Assembly (NCBI GenBank): GCA_945870655.1
Contig: CAMBSX010000004.1
Location: forward strand, 1-42,871
Reading direction: 5' to 3'
DNA: 42,871 nucleotides
Origin: Chthoniobacter flavus
GTDB lineage: Bacteria > Verrucomicrobiota > Verrucomicrobiia > Chthoniobacterales > JACTMZ01
The notes below the pieces were generated by a model. The model had not been told where the DNA came from, ran no database searches, and saw only the letters and a list, made by a program, of their open reading frames with translations. Positions 31,460-39,691 of the stretch are shown here, one piece after another. The translations under genes were made by a program, and so were the position numbers. Every line of letters begins with the position of its first letter. The first letter of the stretch is position 1.

Positions 31460-33344
31460 CGTTGAGGACCCGGCGCAGGGCGGCGACGGCTTCGACCGGG
31501 GCGATGCGCGTCATGCAACGGAAGTCGATCGGGCACTCGCGGCGGAAACATGGACTGCATTCCACTTTGTGGCGCAGGATCTGGTGGAAGTCTCCGAGCG
31601 GTGCGGTGAATTCCGGTTCGGTCGAGCCGAAAACGGCAACGGTCGGAATGCCGAGAAAGGCGGCGAGGTGCATGGTACCGGTGTCGTTGGTCAGCAAGGC
31701 ATCGCAGCTGGCCAGCTCGTCCATGAGTTGGTCGAGCGTGGTTTGTCCGATGCGGTTCGAAATGGTGCCGCTGCAGGCGTTGACAATGGTCTCGCCGGCC
31801 GCTTTGTCGCCTGGCACCCCGAAAAGAACCCAGGAGGCGGGTGAGTGCTTGTCGAATTCTTGCACGGCCGCGGCGAACCGTTCGGCCGGCCAGCGTTTGG
31901 CGGGTCCGTATTCCGCGCCCGGACACACCCCGATGCGCGGGGTCTTGTCCGGCGGTGTCCGTTCTGGCCCCCGCCGGAAGGTGGCGGCTTCGGGTCCGAC
32001 CGGAGCGCCGCAGAAAGCGACCAGCTTCCTGTAACGATCGGCATGGTGGCCGCCTGAGTCCGGAGCGAAGGACGGGATGCGTTTGAGCAACCAGCGGCGC
32101 CAATGCCCTGGGTATCCGACAATGTGGGGGATGCGGAGGGCGCGGGCCTCGAGCGCGGAGCGCAGCGAATTGGGAAAAAGAATGGCCGCGTCGAAGCTTG
32201 CCTCAACCCGCCGCGCCAAGGCGCGTGGAGACTCCCCCGGTTGAATTTCGATCACCTCGTCGACGGCGGGGACGCGTCGCCAGAGTGCGGCCAATTTGGC
32301 CGGAGTTAGGACAGTGAGGTGGAGATCGGGACGGCTCTTCCGGCATGCTTGCACCGCGGGAATGCTCATGACGGCATCGCCGAGCCAATTGCTCGAGCGG
32401 ATCAAAAGGCGGAAGGATTGGAGATCGGCAACCGCCTCTGCTTCGGGCGGATGGAATCCGCGCCGGGTGTGGCCCAAGAGGAAAGGGCCTGGGGTTTTCC
32501 ATCGGTTGTGGACCCAGAACCAATCCGGCGGCCCGGCTGAAATCTGGCGCTCGAGGGTGCGGTTGAGCTCGAAAGTGAGGCCCTCCACAGACTGGCCGCG
32601 CGGTTCGAAGGGGGGCTCAATGATGCAGCGCCAGCGCGCGATTCCGGTGGTATGGATGGCCACCGAGACAAGAGGTGCGCCGGTGCGCTCCGCGATGATG
32701 GCGGCCAGCGGCGAGGTGGACGCGAATTTGCGGAAGAGGGGGGTCCAAAGGGCGCCGTCTCCGGCATGCTGGTCGATCAGGATGGCAAGTACCCCGCCTT
32801 TTTCCACCAGATCGACCGCGTCAAGGTAGCCCTTGCGCCGGTCGAAGGTCCGCAATCCGAGCCGTTGCCGGCTGCGTTCAATCAGGCGGTTGATGTACTT
32901 GTTGCGCTGGGATTGGAAAACGGCCCCAACCGGAAATTCGCGGATGCGGCCGATGAGTTGCGCGTAAAGCTCCCAGTTGCCGATGTGGTTGATGGCCATG
33001 ACCACACCACGACCCTGTTCGAGGGTGGCGCGGAGAGCGGGGAGTCCGATCAGATCAACCCGGGCTTGCACCTTTTCTTCCGGCAAGCGGGCGAGTCGCG
33101 GCACGCTGAGCAGGTTTGCGCCTAGGGTGCGGAAGTGCTGCCGCACGGTGCGCCGGATTTCGCGATCGCTCATTCCCCCGCCAAAGGCGATGGCCACATT
33201 GCGCTGGGCCAACCGGCGGTAACCGGGGAGCACGGCCCAGGCGACCAGACCGAGAAGGCCGCCAAGCCGAAAGGCCAGCTTGAGGGGGAACCGGCCGAGC
33301 ACGGAAAGGAGCGCCAAGGCTAGCAAGTAAACCGCGTAATCCAT
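31449..33344 (-). CDS. Fusion: N-terminal LpxL/HtrB-like lipid A acyltransferase and C-terminal GT9 heptosyltransferase
   Basis: N-terminal GRGVVMAINHIGNWELYAQLIGR (HX4E acyltransferase motif), FQSQRNKYINRLIERSRQRLG, LIDQHAG. C-terminal FRLLIRSSNWLGDAVMSIPAVQACRKSRPDLHLTVLTPAKLAALW..., IGVCPGAEYGPAKRWPAERFA, CDALLTNDTGTMHLAAFLGIPTVAVFGSTEPEFTAPLG, CSPCFRRECPIDFRCM. Single 631-codon frame. Confidence 0.9.
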   Translation of the reverse strand: MDYAVYLLALALLSVLGRFPLKLAFRLGGLLGLVAWAVLPGYRRLAQRNVAIAFGGGMSDREIRRTVRQHFRTLGANLLSVPRLARLPEEKVQARVDLIGLPALRATLEQGRGVVMAINHIGNWELYAQLIGRIREFPVGAVFQSQRNKYINRLIERSRQRLGLRTFDRRKGYLDAVDLVEKGGVLAILIDQHAGDGALWTPLFRKFASTSPLAAIIAERTGAPLVSVAIHTTGIARWRCIIEPPFEPRGQSVEGLTFELNRTLERQISAGPPDWFWVHNRWKTPGPFLLGHTRRGFHPPEAEAVADLQSFRLLIRSSNWLGDAVMSIPAVQACRKSRPDLHLTVLTPAKLAALWRRVPAVDEVIEIQPGESPRALARRVEASFDAAILFPNSLRSALEARALRIPHIVGYPGHWRRWLLKRIPSFAPDSGGHHADRYRKLVAFCGAPVGPEAATFRRGPERTPPDKTPRIGVCPGAEYGPAKRWPAERFAAAVQEFDKHSPASWVLFGVPGDKAAGETIVNACSGTISNRIGQTTLDQLMDELASCDALLTNDTGTMHLAAFLGIPTVAVFGSTEPEFTAPLGDFHQILRHKVECSPCFRRECPIDFRCMTRIAPVEAVAALRRVLNATF

Positions 33345-33441
33345 GGGTAAATATTGTCACCGTATCGCGTGGCGCGCGGCGGCGGAAGGCTTTCGTCTCT
33401 TTGGGCGTGCCGGCTGCCGTCCCTGCAGCTAACATCCATCA

Positions 33442-33795
33442 ATGGCGCCACCCAAAGTTTATCGCGATCCTCAGCGTGGCCGCATCCTCTGGACCGGTAT
33501 TGTCATCGCCGTTCTGGTCCTTGCCGCCATTGTCCTGGCCACGGTTTCGCTCAATCGTACGATGCAAGGGGCGGGTTCTTTCACCGGAAAAATCATGGCC
33601 AAGGAATTTACCCCCGCCCCGGCGCGGGAAATCACGGTGGGAGCCGGCGGCCTGCAGAGCACGGACATTGACGGGGAGTATTTGTTCAAAGTGGAGACGC
33701 CGGACGGAAACCGCGTGTTCAATGTCTGGGTCGACCGCCGGGTTTACGAGGAGTACAAGGTGGGAGATCCTTACTACGTGATCCCGACCCCCTGA
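33442..33795 (+). CDS. Hypothetical protein with one transmembrane helix
   Basis: MAPPKVYRDPQRGRILWTGIVIAVLVLAAIVLATVSLNRTMQ...; good codon structure, isolated gene. Confidence 0.65.
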   Translation: MAPPKVYRDPQRGRILWTGIVIAVLVLAAIVLATVSLNRTMQGAGSFTGKIMAKEFTPAPAREITVGAGGLQSTDIDGEYLFKVETPDGNRVFNVWVDRRVYEEYKVGDPYYVIPTP

Positions 33796-33895
33796 AATGG
33801 GGCGGAAATCGAACGTCCGTCGGGTCAGGCTGTCTCTTTGATGAGGAAACAATCTCGGTCGGCTATCCGCCGGGCAGGAACCAGATGAAAAATTT

Positions 33896-34885
33896 ATGAG
33901 TCAATCAACGCATGAACTGAACGAACAGGTGCAACGCGGCAGCCAATGGGTGCAGCCGCTATTTTCCGAAGTGGGCAAAGTGGTGGTAGGACAGAAGCTT
34001 CTCGTCGAGCGCCTGATCATGGGTCTGTTGACCAATGGTCACGTCCTCCTCGAAGGCGTGCCCGGGTTGGCCAAGACACTGACTGTGCGCACCCTGGCCT
34101 CGTGCCTGCACACCGGTTTCTCACGCCTGCAATTCACGCCCGATCTTCTGCCTGCCGACTTGATCGGCACGCTGATCTACAACCCGCGGGACGGCGAATT
34201 TTCGACCAAACTCGGACCATTGTTTTCCAATCTTATCCTGGCCGACGAAATCAATCGCGCCCCGGCCAAAGTGCAGAGTGCCCTCCTCGAAGCCATGCAG
34301 GAGCGCCAGGTGACCATTGGCGACCAGACTTACAAATTGCCCGACCCGTTCCTGGTGCTTGCCACGATGAATCCTCTCGAACAAGAAGGCACCTACCAGC
34401 TGCCCGAGGCGCAACTCGACCGTTTCATGTTCAAGGTCCATGTCGGTTATCCCACGCGCACCGAGGAACGTGCCATCCTCGACGCCATGTCGACCTCCTC
34501 GCCGAAACTCGGGGTCAATACACTGGTCAGCCCGGAGGACATCATCTCTTCGCGTGAGATCGTCAATCGCATCTACGTCGACGACCGGGTGAAGGACTAC
34601 ATCGTGGATATCGTCTGGGCCAGCCGCCAGCCGCAGTCCCACGGCCTCAAGCTTGACGGGATGATCCGCTACGGTGCCTCGCCCCGTGCCACCATCTATC
34701 TCACCCTCGCGGCCAAGGCCCATGCGTTCCTCAATGGTCGCGGCTACGTCACGCCTCAGGACGTCAAATCTGTCGGGCCCGACGTACTGCGCCATCGCAT
34801 CGCGGTGAGCTACGAAGCGGAAGCCGAAGAAATGACCAGCGAGATGATCATCGAGCAAATCTTCGCCGGACTGCCGGTGCCGTGA
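33896..34885 (+). CDS. MoxR-family AAA+ ATPase
   Basis: VVVGQKLLVERLIMGLLTNGHVLLEGVPGLAKTLTVRTLASCLHTGFSRLQFTPDLLPADLIGTLIYNPRDGEFSTKLGPLFSNLILADEINRAPAKVQSALLEAMQERQVTIG. Confidence 0.97.
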   Translation: MSQSTHELNEQVQRGSQWVQPLFSEVGKVVVGQKLLVERLIMGLLTNGHVLLEGVPGLAKTLTVRTLASCLHTGFSRLQFTPDLLPADLIGTLIYNPRDGEFSTKLGPLFSNLILADEINRAPAKVQSALLEAMQERQVTIGDQTYKLPDPFLVLATMNPLEQEGTYQLPEAQLDRFMFKVHVGYPTRTEERAILDAMSTSSPKLGVNTLVSPEDIISSREIVNRIYVDDRVKDYIVDIVWASRQPQSHGLKLDGMIRYGASPRATIYLTLAAKAHAFLNGRGYVTPQDVKSVGPDVLRHRIAVSYEAEAEEMTSEMIIEQIFAGLPVP

Positions 34886-34890
34886 GAAGA

Positions 34891-34985
34891 GTGTTAAGCT
34901 TTAAGAGCTTAGGTCTTAAGGATCGCCGCCTCGGAAAGCGTGCGCGTCCTCTCTTTAAACTTACAAACTTACATACTTAAAACTT
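34891..34985. repeat. AT-rich imperfect inverted repeat in the MoxR-DUF58 intergenic gap
   Basis: Left arm GTGTTAAGCTTTAAGAGCTTAGGTCTTAAG (34891-34920), right arm CTCTTTAAACTTACAAACTTACATACTTAAAACTT (34951-34985); right arm has about 8-nt periodicity (AAACTTAC AAACTTAC ATACTTAA). Much more AT-rich than its surroundings. Confidence 0.6.
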
Positions 34986-34992
34986 CCGCACC

Positions 34993-35880
34993 ATGCAGGA
35001 CACCCGCGAGATCCTCAAAAAGATCAGACGCATAGAATTGCGCACCCGGCGTCTGGTCGACTCGATGTTCGCCGGGTCGTATCACAGCGTCTTCAAGGGG
35101 CGAGGGATGAATTTCGAGGAGGTGCGCGAATACACCCCGGGTGACGAGATCCGGTCGATCGATTGGAACGTCACCGCGCGCATGAACACGCCATTCGTCA
35201 AGAAATTCACCGAGGAGCGCGAACTGACCGTCATGCTGGTCGTTGATGTCAGCGCCTCGGGCAATTTCGGCAGCGTGACCACGAGCAAGCGCGAGTTGGC
35301 GGCGGAAGTCGCCTCGATCCTTGCCTTCAGCGCGATCCAGAATAACGACAAAGTCGGTCTCCTTCTTTTCAGCGACGAGGTCGAACTTTTCATCCACCCG
35401 AAAAAAGGCCGCCTGCACACTTTGCGGCTCATCCGCGAAATGCTCTTCTTCGAGCCGAAGCACCGCGGGACGAATCTGACCGCCGCGCTGGAATACCTCA
35501 ACAAAGTGGTCACCCGCCGCGCGGTGGTCTTCCTCATTTCCGACTTCATGGATGAGGGCTATTCGCGGCCGCTCGCCATCGCCGCCCGGCGCCACGACCT
35601 CATTGCCATTCCGGTGGTCGATCCGGGCGAGGAGGATCTGCCCGACGTCGGTCTTGTCACCTTGGAGGACCCGGAGACGGGCGAGCAAATCGATGTCAAC
35701 ACATCGAACCGTGCCTTGCGCGGCGCCTATCTGGCGCTGGAGGACCGCCGGAAAAAATCCATCGAGCAGGAATTTCGCAAGGTCGGCATGGACATGATCC
35801 CGCTGCGCACCAACGAGGATTATCTGCATGTCCTGCGCGCCTTTTTTGCCCGGCGTGAAAAACGCCGTTTTTCCGCCTGA
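34993..35880 (+). CDS. DUF58 domain protein
   Basis: RRIELRTRRLVDSMFAGSYHSVFKGRGMNFEEVREYTPGDEIRSIDWNVTARMNTPFVKKFTEERELTVMLVVDVSASGNFGS. Confidence 0.96.
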   Translation: MQDTREILKKIRRIELRTRRLVDSMFAGSYHSVFKGRGMNFEEVREYTPGDEIRSIDWNVTARMNTPFVKKFTEERELTVMLVVDVSASGNFGSVTTSKRELAAEVASILAFSAIQNNDKVGLLLFSDEVELFIHPKKGRLHTLRLIREMLFFEPKHRGTNLTAALEYLNKVVTRRAVVFLISDFMDEGYSRPLAIAARRHDLIAIPVVDPGEEDLPDVGLVTLEDPETGEQIDVNTSNRALRGAYLALEDRRKKSIEQEFRKVGMDMIPLRTNEDYLHVLRAFFARREKRRFSA

Positions 35881-35884
35881 ACCC

Positions 35885-36406
35885 ATGCCGCCCGTTGATC
35901 CCAACGCCGACCTCCTGCCGCACGAAATTGCCGGCCCGGTTTGGTATTTGCCCTATCCGTTGCCGGTCATGATCGCTGTCGCAGTGGTGCTTTTACTCCT
36001 GCTCGCGGCCGCGGCCTGGGCCCTGGTGCGCTGGAGGCAACGCAAAGCCCGTCGCATTCTGACTGCCCGCGAAACAGCGCTGGCGGCCCTCGCGGCGGCG
36101 CAAGCCCGCGCGATGGAGGTCCCGCCTTACCAGTTCAGCATCGAGGTTTGCGACGTGCTCCGGACTTACCTTGGAGCGGAGCATCACCTCCCGGCCACGA
36201 CCCAGACCTCCTATGAATTCCTGCAAACCGCGCGCAGCAGTGCGGTTTTCAACACGGAGCGATTGGCGGGGTTGGCTCGTTTTCTCGAGAAGGCCGACGC
36301 GATCAAATTCGCCCGGGCCGAGGCGAGCGGTGCGGACAATACCGAGTTGGCGGGTTTGGCCGGAGATTTGGTCAAGGAGGAGGTGTCCGATGCCGTCGCT
36401 GCCTGA
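35885..36406 (+). CDS. DUF4381-like membrane protein of the Bat operon
   Basis: MPPVDPNADLLPHEIAGPVWYLPYPLPVMIAVAVVLLLLLAAAAWALVRWRQRKARR...YQFSIEVCDVLRTYLGAEHHLPATTQTSYEFL; typical position between DUF58 and BatA. Confidence 0.75.
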   Translation: MPPVDPNADLLPHEIAGPVWYLPYPLPVMIAVAVVLLLLLAAAAWALVRWRQRKARRILTARETALAALAAAQARAMEVPPYQFSIEVCDVLRTYLGAEHHLPATTQTSYEFLQTARSSAVFNTERLAGLARFLEKADAIKFARAEASGADNTELAGLAGDLVKEEVSDAVAA

Positions 36407-37412
36407 CTTCTCCGCCCTCAGCTTTGTTTATCCGCAGCTGCTCTGGCTGCTTTTGCTTATTCCGCTCCTTGCCTGGTTGAAGGGCAAATTCGGGGGCACC
36501 CCGGGTGTGATGTTTTCCACCACGAAAACCTTGGCCAAGATCGGCGGTCGCCGCCGCTCACGCTCCGGGGACTTTCTCACCGGCTTGCTCTATCTCGCTC
36601 TCGTCTTTCTTATTCTCGCGCTGGCGCGGCCGCAATTGGGCAAGACGATCACCCGCACCCAGGCCAGCGGCGTCGATATCATGCTGGTCATCGACGTCTC
36701 CCGTTCCATGCTGGCCGAGGACTTCACCATCGGCGCACAGCGCGCCAATCGACTCGAAGCAGTCAAGCAGGTGACCGAAAAATTCATCGAAGGCCGTCCG
36801 AATGACCGCATTGGGATTGTCGCTTTTGCCGGGCGCCCGTATTTGGTCAGCCCGCTCACTTTGGACCACGATTGGCTGATCACCAACCTCGAGCGCATCC
36901 GCATCGGTTTGGTCGAGGACGGCACGGCCATTGGGTCGGCCCTCGCGGCGGCCTCCAACCGGCTCAAAGACAAAGAGGCCAAATCGAAAATCGTCGTCCT
37001 TCTGACCGACGGCGACAACAACATGGGCCGGGTCACACCATCGACCGCAGCTGAGGCGGCCAAAGCGCTGGGAATCAAAGTTTACACCGTCGGCTCGGGC
37101 AGTCGAGGCAATGCTCCGTTTCCTTTTGTTGATCCTTTCGGGCGCACGGTCTACCGCCAGATCCCGGTGGAATTCGACGAGGAGAGCCTCAAGGCGATCG
37201 CCGCCATGACCGGCGGCGAGTATTTCCGGGCGACCGACACGCAGTCGCTCCAGCGTATCTTTTCCGAAATCGACAAACTGGAAAAATCGGAAGTCGAAGT
37301 CCAAAAAGTCGCCCAATACCGCGATATATTCCCCTGGTTTGTGCTGATCGGAGCCCTCCTGCTCGCCGCGGAGACCTTGCTGGGACAAACACTATGGAGA
37401 CGTCTGCCCTGA
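36390..37412 (+). CDS. VWA-domain membrane protein (BatA-like)
   Basis: IMLVIDVSRSMLAEDF MIDAS motif, TDGDNNMGRVTP, N- and C-terminal TM segments; start ATG 36390 overlaps the previous gene. Confidence 0.93.
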   Translation: MPSLPDFSALSFVYPQLLWLLLLIPLLAWLKGKFGGTPGVMFSTTKTLAKIGGRRRSRSGDFLTGLLYLALVFLILALARPQLGKTITRTQASGVDIMLVIDVSRSMLAEDFTIGAQRANRLEAVKQVTEKFIEGRPNDRIGIVAFAGRPYLVSPLTLDHDWLITNLERIRIGLVEDGTAIGSALAAASNRLKDKEAKSKIVVLLTDGDNNMGRVTPSTAAEAAKALGIKVYTVGSGSRGNAPFPFVDPFGRTVYRQIPVEFDEESLKAIAAMTGGEYFRATDTQSLQRIFSEIDKLEKSEVEVQKVAQYRDIFPWFVLIGALLLAAETLLGQTLWRRLP

Positions 37413-39691
37413 CCTTTGCCCGCCCCGAGTGGCTTCATGCCTTGTGGCTTCTGCCCCTCGGCGTGGCGCTCTTTTGGTGGGCCGAGCAACGCCGGCGTGC
37501 ACTCGTTTCGCGCATCGTCGCACCCAAACTGCGTACCCTGTTGGCCGGCAGCACCAGCCCCTTCCGGCGCTGGTTGCGTGCAGCCTGCGTTCTCGGCGCG
37601 CTTGGGTTGCTCGCGGTGACCCTGGCTGGTCCGCAACTGGGCTATGACACTTTGGAAGTTCCCCACCGCGGGCGTGATGTTATTATCGCGATGGACGTCT
37701 CACGCTCCATGCTGGCCACGGACGTGGCGCCAACGCGCCTGCAGCGGGCCAAGCTGCTCGCGGAGGATCTGGTCGTCGAACTCGGGAGTGATCGGCTCGG
37801 TCTGGTTGCCTTTGCCGGCTCGGCCTTCTTGCAGGCTCCACTCACCTTGGACCACGGTGCGGTGCTTGCTGCGGTGGACGAACTCGACACGGATCTCATT
37901 CCCAAGGGCGGGAGCAACATCGCGGCGGCCATCCGAGCCTGTGAGGAGGCCTTCGGCAAAGCGGAAGGGTTTTCCCGGGCTATCGTCATCATTTCGGATG
38001 GTGAGGAACTCGATGCGGATGGCTTGGAGGCGGCGCGCCAGGCGGGCGCGGCCGGTATCCGCATCTTCACCGTGGGGGTCGGTTCCGAGGAGGGCTCGGA
38101 GATCCCGCTCGGCCCGGGCGAGTTCGTGCGGGACCAGTCCGGCAAGGTGGTTCAATCGCGCCTCGATGCCGGTCGCATGCGGGAGATCGCGGAAGTTACC
38201 GGCGGTTTTTATGTCCCGCTCGACGAGAGCGCTGCGCGGTTGTTGTCGACGGACGGCATCGGCCGGATGCAGGAAGTCGAGATGAGCAGCAGTGCTTCGC
38301 GTCGCCCGATCGAACGTTACCAATGGCCCCTGGGTGCTGCTGTCGCGTTGCTCTGCTTGCAAGCCTTGGTCGGCGAGCGTCGTCGCCGCCCCTTGGCCGC
38401 GCTGACTCTCTGGTTGTTCTCCGCTTCCTCCGGGTGGGCGTCCGGCCTCGACCAGTACAATGCCGGAAACTACGAGCAGGCCCGGCAGGAGTTTGAACAA
38501 AGACTGCGCATGGAGCCCGATGCCCCGGGTTTACAACTCAATGCCGGCACGGCGGCTTACCGGCTGCAGGATTACGGTAAGGCCTCCGAGTTCTTTTCGC
38601 GTGCGATGTTGGCCGACGATCCACTTTTGCGTTCCTCGGCGGAATTCAACCTCGGCAACACGCTTTTTCGTCAGGGTGAGGGCCAGAAAGACAAGGAGAA
38701 GAAAGTGACCGACTGGAAGGATGCCATTGCCAAGTACGAGGCCGCGCTGAAAACGCGCCCTGACTACACGGAGGCCAGGGAGAACAAAGAGCGCGTCGAG
38801 GAGTTGCTCCAACAGCTCGAGCAGGAGCAGCAAGAGCAAGACCAGAAGCAAGACCAGCAGCAGGACGGGCAAGAGAACCAAAAGGATCAGCAGCAGGGTG
38901 GCGGTCAAGACAAGGAGGACCAGCAACAGGGCGGCAGCCAGGACAAAAAAGACCAACAGGGCGGAGAGCAGGACAAGCAGGACCAAGAGCAGGATGGTGC
39001 GCAGGACAAAAAGGAGGAAGGAAAAGGTGATCAAAAGGAGGACCAGGCCTCGGCGGATGGAGGCAACGAGGATCAGGAGAAGAAGGGTGACCAGCCGCAG
39101 GATCAGCAACCGCAGGGTGGCGGCGACCAAAAGGACCAAAAGGACGAGCGGAGCGGCGGTGACCAAGACAACAAAGAGGGCAAAAAGGGGGACGAGAAAA
39201 AAGAGGAAGGTGACTCCGGCCGGCAAGAAGACGAGCAATCGCAGGGTGGCGGTGGACAGGAGAAGCGGGAGCAGCCGCAGGACGGAGATGAGGAGAAGAA
39301 GGAGCAACCACCAGATGGCCAAGGCGACGGGAAGGATCCCAAGCAGGCGGAGGGCGAACAGTCGGACGATGGTGAGGGCGGAGAATCCGGTGATTCGAGC
39401 CGAGGTGATTCCTCCGGTAGTCGCCCGGAATCTGCCCAATCCGGCGACCAACCCGCGCCTGTTCCGCCCCAAGGCGGGGAGAAAAAAGAGGGCGAATTAC
39501 GTGGCGGCGCCGGGGATGGCGGGGGCGAAGGACAAGACGCAGCGGTAACGGCAGCGGAGGCGGAAGAAGAAGTTGAGGGTCAAATGAGCGCCTCCCAAGC
39601 GCGGGCACTGCTGCGCTCCTTGCAGAGCGAAGAAGAACAAGTCGACCTGCGCGAACGTCGGACCTTCCAGGATGTCTCAAGAGACTGGTAA
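37394..39691 (+). CDS. VWA (BatB-like) + TPR (BatC-like) fusion with long hydrophilic Gln/Asp/Lys/Glu/Gly-rich tail
   Basis: VIIAMDVSRSMLATDVAPTRLQRAK (VWA), GLDQYNAGNYEQARQEFEQRLRMEPDAPGLQLNAGTAAYRLQDYGKASEFFSRAM (TPR), then QDKEDQQQGG-type tail and MSASQARALLRSLQSEEEQVDLRE C-terminus. Confidence 0.92.
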   Translation: METSALTFARPEWLHALWLLPLGVALFWWAEQRRRALVSRIVAPKLRTLLAGSTSPFRRWLRAACVLGALGLLAVTLAGPQLGYDTLEVPHRGRDVIIAMDVSRSMLATDVAPTRLQRAKLLAEDLVVELGSDRLGLVAFAGSAFLQAPLTLDHGAVLAAVDELDTDLIPKGGSNIAAAIRACEEAFGKAEGFSRAIVIISDGEELDADGLEAARQAGAAGIRIFTVGVGSEEGSEIPLGPGEFVRDQSGKVVQSRLDAGRMREIAEVTGGFYVPLDESAARLLSTDGIGRMQEVEMSSSASRRPIERYQWPLGAAVALLCLQALVGERRRRPLAALTLWLFSASSGWASGLDQYNAGNYEQARQEFEQRLRMEPDAPGLQLNAGTAAYRLQDYGKASEFFSRAMLADDPLLRSSAEFNLGNTLFRQGEGQKDKEKKVTDWKDAIAKYEAALKTRPDYTEARENKERVEELLQQLEQEQQEQDQKQDQQQDGQENQKDQQQGGGQDKEDQQQGGSQDKKDQQGGEQDKQDQEQDGAQDKKEEGKGDQKEDQASADGGNEDQEKKGDQPQDQQPQGGGDQKDQKDERSGGDQDNKEGKKGDEKKEEGDSGRQEDEQSQGGGGQEKREQPQDGDEEKKEQPPDGQGDGKDPKQAEGEQSDDGEGGESGDSSRGDSSGSRPESAQSGDQPAPVPPQGGEKKEGELRGGAGDGGGEGQDAAVTAAEAEEEVEGQMSASQARALLRSLQSEEEQVDLRERRTFQDVSRDW
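38836..39030 (+). repeat. Degenerate tandem repeat of about 33 bp (11 codons) within the BatB/C tail
   Basis: Translated units GGGQDKEDQQQ / GGSQDKKDQQ / GGEQDKQDQEQ / DGAQDKKEEGK. Confidence 0.6.

Noticed and set aside
38531-39472. 313-aa Leu/Val-rich antisense ORF resembling a membrane protein
   Set aside because: It is the reverse complement of the Gln/Lys/Asp/Glu-rich tail codons, which automatically read as Leu/Val/Phe-rich.
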